Shown here: in pieces, positions 1-7,103 of the stretch
Layout: each line of letters opens with the position of its first letter
Numbering within the stretch: position 1 is the stretch's first letter
Origin: a bacterium
Lineage (GTDB): Bacteria; Bdellovibrionota_B; Oligoflexia; Silvanigrellales; Silvanigrellaceae
NCBI GenBank assembly: GCA_009918675.1
Contig: RGDM01000012.1
Location: 17,481 to 81,480, forward strand
Direction: 5' to 3'
DNA: 64,000 bases
Made by a program: the position numbers and the translations under genes
Notes under the pieces: model-generated
Databases searched by the model: none
What the model saw: only the letters and a program-made list of their open reading frames with translations
What the model was told of the DNA's origin: nothing

Positions 1-240
1 GGCTGGATTGGGAAGCTCTCCCGCCAACACCTTTTTCACGTCTGAACTTCCCGCTAACCCCCCAGATGAAACTCCGTTTGCATCTTTGGCTGAAACCTTC
101 ACCGCCGCTGGCGGCGGATAAACGCGCTCGATGGCTCCGTAGCTCGTTTTCGACTGTCCACAGCCGGTGGTCGCGAAAGAATAGACAAAACTCAACAGAG
201 CGACTGTGGTGGAACGCATGACGGCGGACTGAGCAGACAT
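1..240 (-). CDS. Lipoprotein of unknown function, C-terminus outside the window
   Basis: The frame is open from the ATG at 238-240 to the window edge, giving the first 80 residues. The start is well supported: AGGAGGT lies 5 bases upstream on the minus strand. The N-terminus has a hydrophobic stretch ending in Ala-Thr-Thr-Gly-Cys, a lipobox-like site with Cys27 as the likely lipidated residue. The mature part begins with Gly-Gln-Ser-Lys and is rich in Pro, Ala and Ser, as expected of a flexible tether. It lies downstream of the 349-1014 lipoprotein gene in the same direction, 108 bases away. No domain is recognisable in the visible part. Confidence 0.7.
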   Translation of the reverse strand, partial: MSAQSAVMRSTTVALLSFVYSFATTGCGQSKTSYGAIERVYPPPAAVKVSAKDANGVSSGGLAGSSDVKKVLAGELPNPA

Positions 241-348
241 TCCCGACCTCCTAAAGCAATACTACTTGACTGTTCGGATGAAAGCCGAGAGAGTCGAGCT
301 TTAGTGTTAAAAATCAGTATTATTTGTGAGTTAAGTTGGAGCTAGGGT

Positions 349-1014
349 CTACTTCAATGGATCAAGCTTGGCCGGAGCGCTTTGGGGCTCGTAACCGGGT
401 GGCGGTGCGGGCGTTGAACCTCGATTCAAACGGTCTGCATATCCGCGGAACCAGCCCCAGAAGGCCTGCCAAGCCTGCTCTTTAAGAAACTTCCAAAAAG
501 GCAGGTCGCCATAGACAAGGTGAGCATTCAGGGTTGTTTCACCCACCTCGACCCAAATCGGACGAGAAAATTTGAAAGATTCATCCATTGGCTCAAAGAC
601 GGCGAGCCCTTCAACAGGTCCTGAGGCACGCGCAATCACGGCGTTGAAAGAACCGAAATCGAGAACACGGTTATGATTTCCGTCGTGAAATACAGTTATA
701 TAAGCGGGATAAGGGAGATCTTTAAATTTGAGAATAACGCTGGTTTGATCGTGCGGCGCATCAACACAAACCAAGTGCTCGTCGACAAATTTTTGCGTCA
801 ATGCGTCATCCCCAGCGCGTGCAAATCCACAGACCGTATCAGCGCCCTCTTTCGTTTTTTGTTTGTTAATTCCGTTGACGATGAGGTTCAAATGACGTCC
901 CGTTTGACCAGAAAGTTGTAACGAGTCGGTTTCAGAGGTTGACGCAAGCGAAAGCTTTTTACAACCAACGAGCATGCAACACACAAGCGCTAATGATGCG
1001 TATAACAGCTTCAT
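349..1014 (-). CDS. Lipoprotein of unknown function (221 aa)
   Basis: An N-terminal signal sequence ends in the lipobox Leu-Val-Gly-Cys (Cys18), so the protein should be a membrane-anchored lipoprotein. The middle holds a beta-rich segment with His-Asp-Gly-Asn-His-Asn-Arg, which looks like a metal-binding or Ig-like loop. An aromatic segment (Trp-Gln-Ala-Phe-Trp-Gly-Trp-Phe) and a Pro-rich tail follow. The start ATG overlaps the stop of the upstream transporter gene by four bases (ATGA) and is preceded by GAGGAG, so the two are translationally coupled. I do not recognise the family. Confidence 0.75.
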   Translation of the reverse strand: MKLLYASLALVCCMLVGCKKLSLASTSETDSLQLSGQTGRHLNLIVNGINKQKTKEGADTVCGFARAGDDALTQKFVDEHLVCVDAPHDQTSVILKFKDLPYPAYITVFHDGNHNRVLDFGSFNAVIARASGPVEGLAVFEPMDESFKFSRPIWVEVGETTLNAHLVYGDLPFWKFLKEQAWQAFWGWFRGYADRLNRGSTPAPPPGYEPQSAPAKLDPLK

Positions 1015-2048
1015 GGAAGGCTCCTCTGCGTATTCTCAGGCGCAGAAGTCATTTGCAGTTGACGAGGAAACTTTTTCACAAAACGGTTTTCAGTTGAGGC
1101 CAGAGTTAAAAGCAAGACGCCTGACAAAATAAAAATCGAACCGAAAATCATCAAAGGAGTGAGCGTTTCTTGTAGAAAAACCCCTGACAGGAAAAGTCCA
1201 AAAAGAGTTTGCAGACAAACAAATCCGCCGACCAAACTGGGTTTCACTCGCTGCAACGCCCATGTGTTCAAGAAATAGGTCAAGGCCGTTGCACCCAACA
1301 GCAAAAAGCCAAGACCTATCCAAAATGAGCTTGGCAGCGCGTGAACTTCACTTTTCAAAAGGAGAGAATCTGGCAGCGACCACCAACCGAACGTGCGGCC
1401 CAGCCACAGACCACACCAGGCCGCGCTGTTCATTAAGAATCCATAGAAAAAAAGCCAAAAGCTGAAACGAAATGAGCCCAATCGCGTCGGCAAATAACCA
1501 ACTTGCGACAAATAAAAGGCATAACTTGCTGCGCTCATTACGTTTAGAGCATTTGCCCAGTGTGCTCCTGAATGAGCAGTTGTTGAGATTCGTGCAGCGG
1601 AAAAACTTCCTGACGACAAAACCGAAGCAACACCAAAGCCACCTAGGAGAATGGCAATCAACGTCAATGATTGAAATTTCTCTCGACCGGACCAAACCGA
1701 AAAGAGCAATGTAAAAAGCGCTATAGTTGGGGTGATAATTGAGGTGATGGATGCGCTCGTTTGAGGAAGTGCAACAAACAACGCAAGCTGATTAAAGGTG
1801 ATGCCAAAAAAAGCCAACACAACAAGACGAAGGTGGGTTGCTCGACTCAGAACGGTTTCAAAGTCATCGGGGCTCCTTTGCTTGCGATCAAAGAGGAGGC
1901 TCAGCAAAAGAAAAAATAATGTTGCAAATGCACTGCGAAGAACAACGACAAAAAATGGATGCGCGTGGCTGAGAACAAACTTTGAGGCAACCGGCAATCC
2001 ACCAAACAGAAGCTGAACACAAAGAAGAGCAAAAAGAGGCGCCAGCAT
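1011..2048 (-). CDS. EamA-family (DMT superfamily) transporter
   Basis: This is a very hydrophobic protein of 345 residues with about ten predicted membrane segments in two halves, the layout of EamA drug/metabolite transporters. The first half carries the family's typical run around Leu-Arg-Ser-Ala-Phe-Ala. Such proteins move amino acids or other small metabolites across the inner membrane, but the substrate cannot be read from the sequence. I chose the ATG at 2048 because GGAG lies nine bases upstream; a TTG five codons earlier has no better site. It is downstream of the cupin protein gene (60-base gap) and coupled to the 349-1014 lipoprotein by a four-base overlap. Confidence 0.85.
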   Translation of the reverse strand: MLAPLFALLCVQLLFGGLPVASKFVLSHAHPFFVVVLRSAFATLFFLLLSLLFDRKQRSPDDFETVLSRATHLRLVVLAFFGITFNQLALFVALPQTSASITSIITPTIALFTLLFSVWSGREKFQSLTLIAILLGGFGVASVLSSGSFSAARISTTAHSGAHWANALNVMSAASYAFYLSQVGYLPTRLGSFRFSFWLFFYGFLMNSAAWCGLWLGRTFGWWSLPDSLLLKSEVHALPSSFWIGLGFLLLGATALTYFLNTWALQRVKPSLVGGFVCLQTLFGLFLSGVFLQETLTPLMIFGSIFILSGVLLLTLASTENRFVKKFPRQLQMTSAPENTQRSLP

Positions 2049-2108
2049 TAAAATAGACTCCAACTCACATGAAAGAACGACCGACGCACAGCTTCAACAA
2101 ATGGATAC

Positions 2109-3344
2109 TTAGACGGCCAGCACAAGGGCAGGACTCGCCGGATCTGCAAGCAACTCAAGCCCCTGAATCACCGCATCTGCCGGCACTAATGCGGCTTCCT
2201 CTGCGCTCAGTGCCAACAACTGCTCTCCATGGCGAGAGTTTATCTGAATAAGACCCGAAACAACAAACACGATCGTGAAGGAAGCGTCAGGCTGGAGCTC
2301 GACAGCAATGGAATCGCCCGAATTGAGGGAGGTTCGAAAGACCTTGAACTGCGGAAAATCAACAATTCGCTTCCAGCCCAAATTCGCAGCGTGCTTCGGA
2401 TCTTTTTGAGGCGTCGGAAGAAGGTGTTCTTCGGATTGAGAATTCGATTGAAGCTGGCGAGTGCCAACCTGGAAACGCGCTGCTGCCAGTGCCTGAAATG
2501 TGTCCCAATGTTTTTGGGTTTGCACCTGCTGATTGAACGCGAGAATCCAACGTTCGTAGGTTGGAGTCTGGAATTCAACCACACGCACACCATGTTGCAA
2601 ACTGTGCGGCGTGAACGGAGGCACTTCTATCACGCTGCCCACAGTCACCTTCAAGATTCCAAAATACGAGCGCACTGTTTGCCAGAGTTGCTTTTCGCGT
2701 TCGATATCGTCTGGCCTTTGAGGTTCAAGAGTTTCACCATCCAATCGTCTGCGGACCTTTTCATATTTTTCGACGTCTGCCTGCAAAGCGACAAGAAATG
2801 AGTCGCTATCGCCATTGAACTGAGTGATTTTTTCTGACGAAAAACCAAAAAGAACCTCGCCCTCGCCTGTCGGCCAAGCATTTTTATCGACACCACTGAC
2901 AATATACGTTTCCCATTTCTCGCGATGTACTTCTATATACAAACTTCCGCGGCTAGGATCTGGCAAAGGATCGAGAATTTTGAGCAGTGATGGCGCCGGA
3001 ATTGTTTCACTGGCTCGCGTTTTCGCATGAGTCAAAAGAGTCAGATAGGCAGGCAATGAAAGACGATGACCGGATGAAAATTGGACATCACACACTCCGC
3101 GTTTTTCAATCCCGGTATACCAAATTTCGCTTCCCCACGGTTTAGCTTCACGATGGTTCAGTAATTTCACGGGTGCGTTTAAAGGCAGCCAGGGCTGCGA
3201 CGCTAGCGCAATTTCGCCTTCACTTGAAAGACGCGCAGAGCGCCCTTGTGAAGAAGTATTCACTTGAAAGAAGACTTCAGGCAGACCAGGAACGCCCCAC
3301 ACTTTTTCAAGCGACACCTTGTGAATTTGCATAGACTCGGACAT
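2109..3344 (-). CDS. Phosphomannose-isomerase-like cupin protein
   Basis: The 411-residue protein resembles class I mannose-6-phosphate isomerases in outline. A segment with Ile-Glu-Val-His near the centre matches the metal-site Gln-Val-His region, and Pro-Pro-Phe-Thr-Pro-His-Ser-Leu followed by Glu-Phe-Gln matches the later His-containing motif. The C-terminal 70 residues look like a second cupin barrel. Known family members interconvert mannose-6-phosphate and fructose-6-phosphate. The match is distant, with Glu in place of the first Gln ligand, so activity is uncertain. The start ATG at 3344 lies just after the mutM stop; a GTG inside mutM is a possible longer start. Confidence 0.6.
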   Translation of the reverse strand: MSESMQIHKVSLEKVWGVPGLPEVFFQVNTSSQGRSARLSSEGEIALASQPWLPLNAPVKLLNHREAKPWGSEIWYTGIEKRGVCDVQFSSGHRLSLPAYLTLLTHAKTRASETIPAPSLLKILDPLPDPSRGSLYIEVHREKWETYIVSGVDKNAWPTGEGEVLFGFSSEKITQFNGDSDSFLVALQADVEKYEKVRRRLDGETLEPQRPDDIEREKQLWQTVRSYFGILKVTVGSVIEVPPFTPHSLQHGVRVVEFQTPTYERWILAFNQQVQTQKHWDTFQALAAARFQVGTRQLQSNSQSEEHLLPTPQKDPKHAANLGWKRIVDFPQFKVFRTSLNSGDSIAVELQPDASFTIVFVVSGLIQINSRHGEQLLALSAEEAALVPADAVIQGLELLADPASPALVLAV

Positions 3345-3355
3345 GAGTTTCTCAC

Positions 3356-4168
3356 TTATTTTTGGCAACGCGGACACCACCAGCTACTGCGCCCCGATTG
3401 CACGCAGCGTTGAATGATCCCGGAGCAGCCTTGTTTCAAGCATGGCTCAAGAGTGCGATCATAGACAAGATGAAGTTCTTGAAAGCCACCTTGTTCGCCA
3501 TGAAGCCGACGGTAGGTTGAGATTGTTGAGCCACCCGCATCAATGGCATGCGCCAGAAGCGGCGGAATAACCTCTGCCAGACGAAGATATTCTTGCGGCT
3601 TCACCCGCAGACACTTCCGGCGTGGTGAAACACCCGCTCGGAAAAGCGCTTCGAGAGCATAAATATTGCCAAGTCCTCCGATGAGCGTTTGATCCATCAA
3701 AGCATCTTTGATGCTGCGCAGAGAGCGACGAAATGCAGGATGAGAGAAGACCTCTTGTAGACTTCTTGGGTTGAGCGGATCGGCAGCCTTTGAGATCTCC
3801 TCGTACGAGACGACAGGTCGCCAGAAACCAAAACGACGTGGATCTATAAATGCCAATGCAGAGCCATCTTGAAATAGAAGAGTGACGTGTTCATGAAGAG
3901 CAACCTTTGGGTACTGCGAGGGAAGAAACGAGCCGCTCATACCAAGACTAACAGCAACCATTCCCTGCTCTGTGCGCAGGACAAGTTGTTTGGCAACACG
4001 CTGTGGTGCGAGAAATGTGGAACCTTGAGAAAAGATTCGCTCGAGTGATTTTTTGTCAAAGGGAAATCGCAAATCAGGGCGATGAAAGCGCACGCCGCTT
4101 AGTCTTTTTCCGGCGAATTCCCGGCCAATGGCGTGAGCGAAGGATTCAACTTCTGGGAGTTCTGGCAT
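3356..4168 (-). CDS. mutM: Formamidopyrimidine-DNA glycosylase (MutM/Fpg)
   Basis: The protein begins Met-Pro-Glu-Leu-Pro-Glu-Val-Glu, the diagnostic N-terminus in which the exposed Pro is the Schiff-base nucleophile and the next Glu is catalytic. Further motifs are Asp-Pro-Arg-Arg-Phe-Gly, Gly-Leu-Gly-Asn-Ile-Tyr and a C-terminal zinc finger ending Cys-Pro-Arg-Cys. At 270 residues it has normal length. It removes oxidised purines such as 8-oxoguanine and nicks the strand. The finger spacing is C-x4-C-x16-C-x2-C rather than the usual C-x2-C. The start codon lies inside the end of the upstream cyclic-nucleotide-binding gene (70-base overlap), but the N-terminal Pro fixes it. Confidence 0.97.
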   Translation of the reverse strand: MPELPEVESFAHAIGREFAGKRLSGVRFHRPDLRFPFDKKSLERIFSQGSTFLAPQRVAKQLVLRTEQGMVAVSLGMSGSFLPSQYPKVALHEHVTLLFQDGSALAFIDPRRFGFWRPVVSYEEISKAADPLNPRSLQEVFSHPAFRRSLRSIKDALMDQTLIGGLGNIYALEALFRAGVSPRRKCLRVKPQEYLRLAEVIPPLLAHAIDAGGSTISTYRRLHGEQGGFQELHLVYDRTLEPCLKQGCSGIIQRCVQSGRSSWWCPRCQK

Positions 4169-4710
4169 GTGGTCACTTCTCCGCTGCGTGACAGAGCATA
4201 TTTCCACAATTGCTTTTGACTCAAGATAAACTGTTCATCAAGCCCACGCAGGCGTAAACTCAAAATTTCTGCAAAATTAGTGTAAAACTTAAGCGCAAGA
4301 TCGCGATTGTCTGCCAATTTATTTCGCCAATTCTCGCCTTCCAAGTAGTACGCAACCACGCGGGTTTGTGCTGAAACTGTTGCACTGCGGGGCTGCTTGT
4401 CGACAAAGCTCAATTCACCAAAACTCGCCCCCTTGCCCAGGTGGGTCAGCAGATGTCCATCCCCAGCCCCGGTTTTTCCGGATTTATAAATGGCAACTGT
4501 ACCTTCCAGGACAAGAAACATCCCCTCACTGACTTCGCCTTCAATGATAATATTGGTTGCGGCCTTATAGAGACGTACTTCGCCCAGCGCATAAATCCGC
4601 GCCAAGTCGCTGCGAGAAATTCCGGCAAAAAAAGGCAAGGCCTCGAGCAGGTACGCCCCATACTCAGGGTTAAGATAATCTTGAGAAATCTCGTTCTCTG
4701 CCGAAGACAT
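4099..4710 (-). CDS. Stand-alone cyclic-nucleotide-binding domain protein
   Basis: A 203-residue protein with one Crp-like cyclic-nucleotide-binding barrel. The phosphate-binding cassette is visible as Phe-Gly-Glu-Leu-Ser followed by Pro-Arg-Ser-Ala-Thr, with both the Glu and the Arg used for ligand binding. After the barrel only a helical segment follows; there is no helix-turn-helix, so this is not a Crp-type transcription factor. It may act as a regulatory subunit or sensor. The start at 4710 has GGAG eight bases upstream; the frame extends further upstream but with non-protein-like composition. The 3' end overlaps mutM. Confidence 0.8.
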   Translation of the reverse strand: MSSAENEISQDYLNPEYGAYLLEALPFFAGISRSDLARIYALGEVRLYKAATNIIIEGEVSEGMFLVLEGTVAIYKSGKTGAGDGHLLTHLGKGASFGELSFVDKQPRSATVSAQTRVVAYYLEGENWRNKLADNRDLALKFYTNFAEILSLRLRGLDEQFILSQKQLWKYALSRSGEVTTCQNSQKLNPSLTPLAGNSPEKD

Positions 4711-4819
4711 GAGAAGAACTCCCTGCGCCTCGGGGCAAAACATTCTCTCCTTGAGAGTGCTGTGACCCGTCAGAGTGTTCGGAATCTTTGCGACTTTCTT
4801 GATCCGGGAATTTTGGCGG

Positions 4820-5260
4820 ATGAAAATAGAATCACTAAATCTCGATAAAATTCGTGTGGGAGAAGTCCTTTTAGGGCGCAATTTGTGGCCACAAGGGCAG
4901 CCACAGCTTCGTCTTGTTATTGTTGAATCAGAGGCGGGAAATCTCATCAATCTTGCCCCCTTTTGTGCACTTTTTGCTGACGACGAGGCACTGGAAGGAG
5001 ATGAAGACTGGCTACAAAAGAGCGTTGAAAGGGCCGCGGCGCCGCGTTTTTTGGCTCACCCAATTCTTGAAATTGGTGACCTACTTCGCCATCGAGACAG
5101 ACCTTGTGCGATCAGCGAAACCCGCAGCAACGATTGGCACGTGCGGATCCGCTATTCGGATAGCGACGGCGGAGAATTCTATGGAAATTTATTGTGGATG
5201 GACATTTACCCCACTTTAAACCTTGTCGACCTGAACGCGGCGTGGCCCGCCTTCCCGTGA
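4820..5260 (+). CDS. Hypothetical protein (146 aa)
   Basis: A small, acidic protein of unknown function, transcribed away from the cyclic-nucleotide-binding gene. The proposed ATG at 4820 gives a sensible N-terminus (Met-Lys-Ile-Glu-Ser-Leu); the frame stays open upstream, but there composition is poor. Composition and alternating hydrophobic pattern look like a folded soluble domain. The last 45 bases overlap the 3' end of hisIE on the other strand. No signal peptide or membrane segment is seen. No family recognised. Confidence 0.6.
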   Translation: MKIESLNLDKIRVGEVLLGRNLWPQGQPQLRLVIVESEAGNLINLAPFCALFADDEALEGDEDWLQKSVERAAAPRFLAHPILEIGDLLRHRDRPCAISETRSNDWHVRIRYSDSDGGEFYGNLLWMDIYPTLNLVDLNAAWPAFP

Positions 5261-5911
5261 CTTCAATACGGCCCAAACTTCGTCCGGGGTTATTTTTAAA
5301 GCCGCAAGAGTGACAAGCCAGTGATAAATGAGATCAGCCGACTCTGAGCAAAACTCATCCTTCTGTTCGGTTATGGTGAGGTTCTTGGCAGCAAGGATAG
5401 CTTCTGTGCATTCTTCTCCTAACTTGCGCAGAACGCGATCAATCCCTGCCGACAGCAACTTCTGGGTGTAGCTGTCTGGGTCTTCGCCAGCGGCACGCTT
5501 TTGGATGGTGGCAAACACTCTTGCCAGCACCGCCGCCGGCCACTCAACGCTTTCAAAACCACCCTCGGCTGTCTCAGGATCAAAGCAGGTTTCCGATTGG
5601 CGATGACAGGTCGGACCCTGTGGTTCAACCAACGCCAGCAGAGCATCTGCATCACAATCCACCAACAAACGCCTGACTTTCAGGGTATGCCCAGAACTTT
5701 CACCCTTTTTCCAAAGTCGGCCTTTTGAGCGTGACCAAAAAACAACCTCTCCAGAGGACTGGGTTTGCTCCCACGCTTCTTTGGAAACATAGCCAACCAT
5801 GAGCACCTGCCCGGTGCCTACGTTCTGGCACACAAGCGGCAACAGCGCGGGTTGTTCTGCCGAAAAAACAACTGCTTTACCCCAATCCGGCTGGTGATTT
5901 TTGAAGCTCAT
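5216..5911 (-). CDS. hisI: Bifunctional phosphoribosyl-AMP cyclohydrolase / phosphoribosyl-ATP pyrophosphatase
   Basis: A 231-residue HisIE fusion catalysing steps 2 and 3 of histidine synthesis. The N-terminal HisI part shows Asp-Cys-Asp-Ala-Asp-Ala-Leu (metal ligands) and Gly-Pro-Thr-Cys-His with a later Thr-Cys-Phe (zinc ligands). The C-terminal HisE part shows Glu-Glu-Cys-Thr-Glu and Glu-Ser-Ala-Asp, the acidic magnesium-binding residues of MazG-like pyrophosphatases. The start at 5911 is the first ATG giving the normal HisI N-terminus and has GGAAAG upstream. No other his gene is nearby. Confidence 0.95.
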   Translation of the reverse strand: MSFKNHQPDWGKAVVFSAEQPALLPLVCQNVGTGQVLMVGYVSKEAWEQTQSSGEVVFWSRSKGRLWKKGESSGHTLKVRRLLVDCDADALLALVEPQGPTCHRQSETCFDPETAEGGFESVEWPAAVLARVFATIQKRAAGEDPDSYTQKLLSAGIDRVLRKLGEECTEAILAAKNLTITEQKDEFCSESADLIYHWLVTLAALKITPDEVWAVLKSREGGPRRVQVDKV

Positions 5912-5992
5912 GTGCGATTCTTTCCCATGACAAAAGCATTGGCAATTCGAATAACGGCTCCCTCGCTTGTGAGAGACTCGGAGCAGCTGCGG

Positions 5993-6000
5993 CCCCCCCC
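5993..6000. repeat. C8 homopolymer tract
   Basis: Eight consecutive C residues lie between the divergent hisIE start and the ATG at 6032. If the upstream ATG at 5927 were the real start of the plus-strand gene, this tract would be inside the reading frame and could slip. Confidence 0.9.
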
Positions 6001-6031
6001 AGGCGTCATTTCGCTGAGGAGAATCTTTTCT

Positions 6032-6511
6032 ATGAATGTCTTCAGAACTGCAACCGGACAAGCGATTCGGGATATTATAACCGACCATAGTCAGGAAAAC
6101 CGTTTTGGACGCACATTGACCGATGCGGATCTCGATGCCATTTGCGAACGCGTGGTTGACTTGTTTGAAATGACCCTGAAACTGCGAGCGCAACTCGGGG
6201 GTGGGCATGCGATGGCGTCAGGCGAACCTACTCAGGCGTCAGGGACACGGGCACAAAACCCACCTCGCGCTGTGCGCTGGGACGAAGAAAGAACAAACCT
6301 GCCAAGCACGCGAGCGGCTTCTGAAATCTATGATTTTGCGCCCCTGGAAAAAAACAATCGCGCCGATGCACTTGCGCAAGTAGCGCCGCAAAAAGAAGCC
6401 GACATCAGCTTTAAATTACCGCGCAAAAGGATCAGCGTTTCGGGTGAGGAACGGGAAACACTGATGCGTCGGGCGCAGTCGAGCGCAGTGGCCCCACACC
6501 ACGTCCCTTGA
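6032..6511 (+). CDS. Hypothetical protein (159 aa)
   Basis: A soluble protein with an N-terminal helical region (about residues 1-55, with Phe-Gly-Arg-Thr-Leu-Thr-Asp-Ala-Asp) followed by a polar, probably disordered tail. I chose the ATG at 6032 because GAGGAG lies ten bases upstream; the ATG at 5927 is possible but would read through a C8 tract. The 3' end overlaps the SCP2-like gene on the other strand by 80 bases, which lowers confidence in the last 26 residues. No family recognised. Confidence 0.55.
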   Translation: MNVFRTATGQAIRDIITDHSQENRFGRTLTDADLDAICERVVDLFEMTLKLRAQLGGGHAMASGEPTQASGTRAQNPPRAVRWDEERTNLPSTRAASEIYDFAPLEKNNRADALAQVAPQKEADISFKLPRKRISVSGEERETLMRRAQSSAVAPHHVP

Positions 6512-6980
6512 GAACGGCAACAAGCCGCATAAAACAGGGTAAGTCTCCGGAGATCTTCACTAGCCCACTGAGATAGGCGACCTTCGCGCGCAAATTGCCA
6601 TGCAGCAAGCGACGCAGAGTGTTAGTTTCGGTTGTGACAGTGACACGCACTTGCCCTGCGATTAAAGCGGCAACCGCCTCCGGCTCAAGCTCAAGTGGTG
6701 CTCCCAAATCAAATGCAATGCCTGGATGCGCGCCATCTAACCAGCGACCACTGGAGACTGTTTCAGGAGTCACAGCCACCAGAAAGCGCGGCGCTCCATC
6801 TATGATAAACAGATAATCACCACGAAAAGACGCACGATCATCATTCGGAAGCGCTTCAAGATCTCGCACCACCCAAGCGCGAAATTGATCGGCAATCGAC
6901 CAAAGTGAATCAGACGCAGCCTCGCCAGACTCTGCAGCTGATGGGCCGTTGGAGGATTGAGTGGGGCTGCGATTCGCCAT
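6432..6980 (-). CDS. SCP2-like (sterol carrier fold) protein
   Basis: A 182-residue soluble protein. The C-terminal half has the pattern of SCP2 sterol-carrier-like domains, ending with a beta strand, Gly-Leu-Val-Lys-Ile-Ser-Gly-Asp-Leu and a helix. Such domains bind lipids or act as small modules in larger enzymes. The start at 6980 has AGGG six bases upstream; an ATG at 7079 would add 33 residues but has no ribosome binding site. It follows the Ser/Thr kinase in the same direction and may be co-transcribed with it. The domain match is by eye. Confidence 0.6.
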   Translation of the reverse strand: MANRSPTQSSNGPSAAESGEAASDSLWSIADQFRAWVVRDLEALPNDDRASFRGDYLFIIDGAPRFLVAVTPETVSSGRWLDGAHPGIAFDLGAPLELEPEAVAALIAGQVRVTVTTETNTLRRLLHGNLRAKVAYLSGLVKISGDLPCFMRLVAVLKGRGVGPLRSTAPDASVFPVPHPKR

Positions 6981-7103
6981 CTTGAACCCTGGTCTGAAAA
7001 TGATCGATTTAGACGACAAAACCCTCTCATAAAGCAGGCGCCGCAAAGAGTCTAGGTTGAGTGCGCCATGCTGGACCATGACAGCAGCGGGAGAAGATTT
7101 TTC

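Noticed and set aside
2229..2801. 190-residue open frame on the plus strand
   Set aside because: It is antisense to the well-supported cupin protein gene and shows no domain or ribosome binding site.
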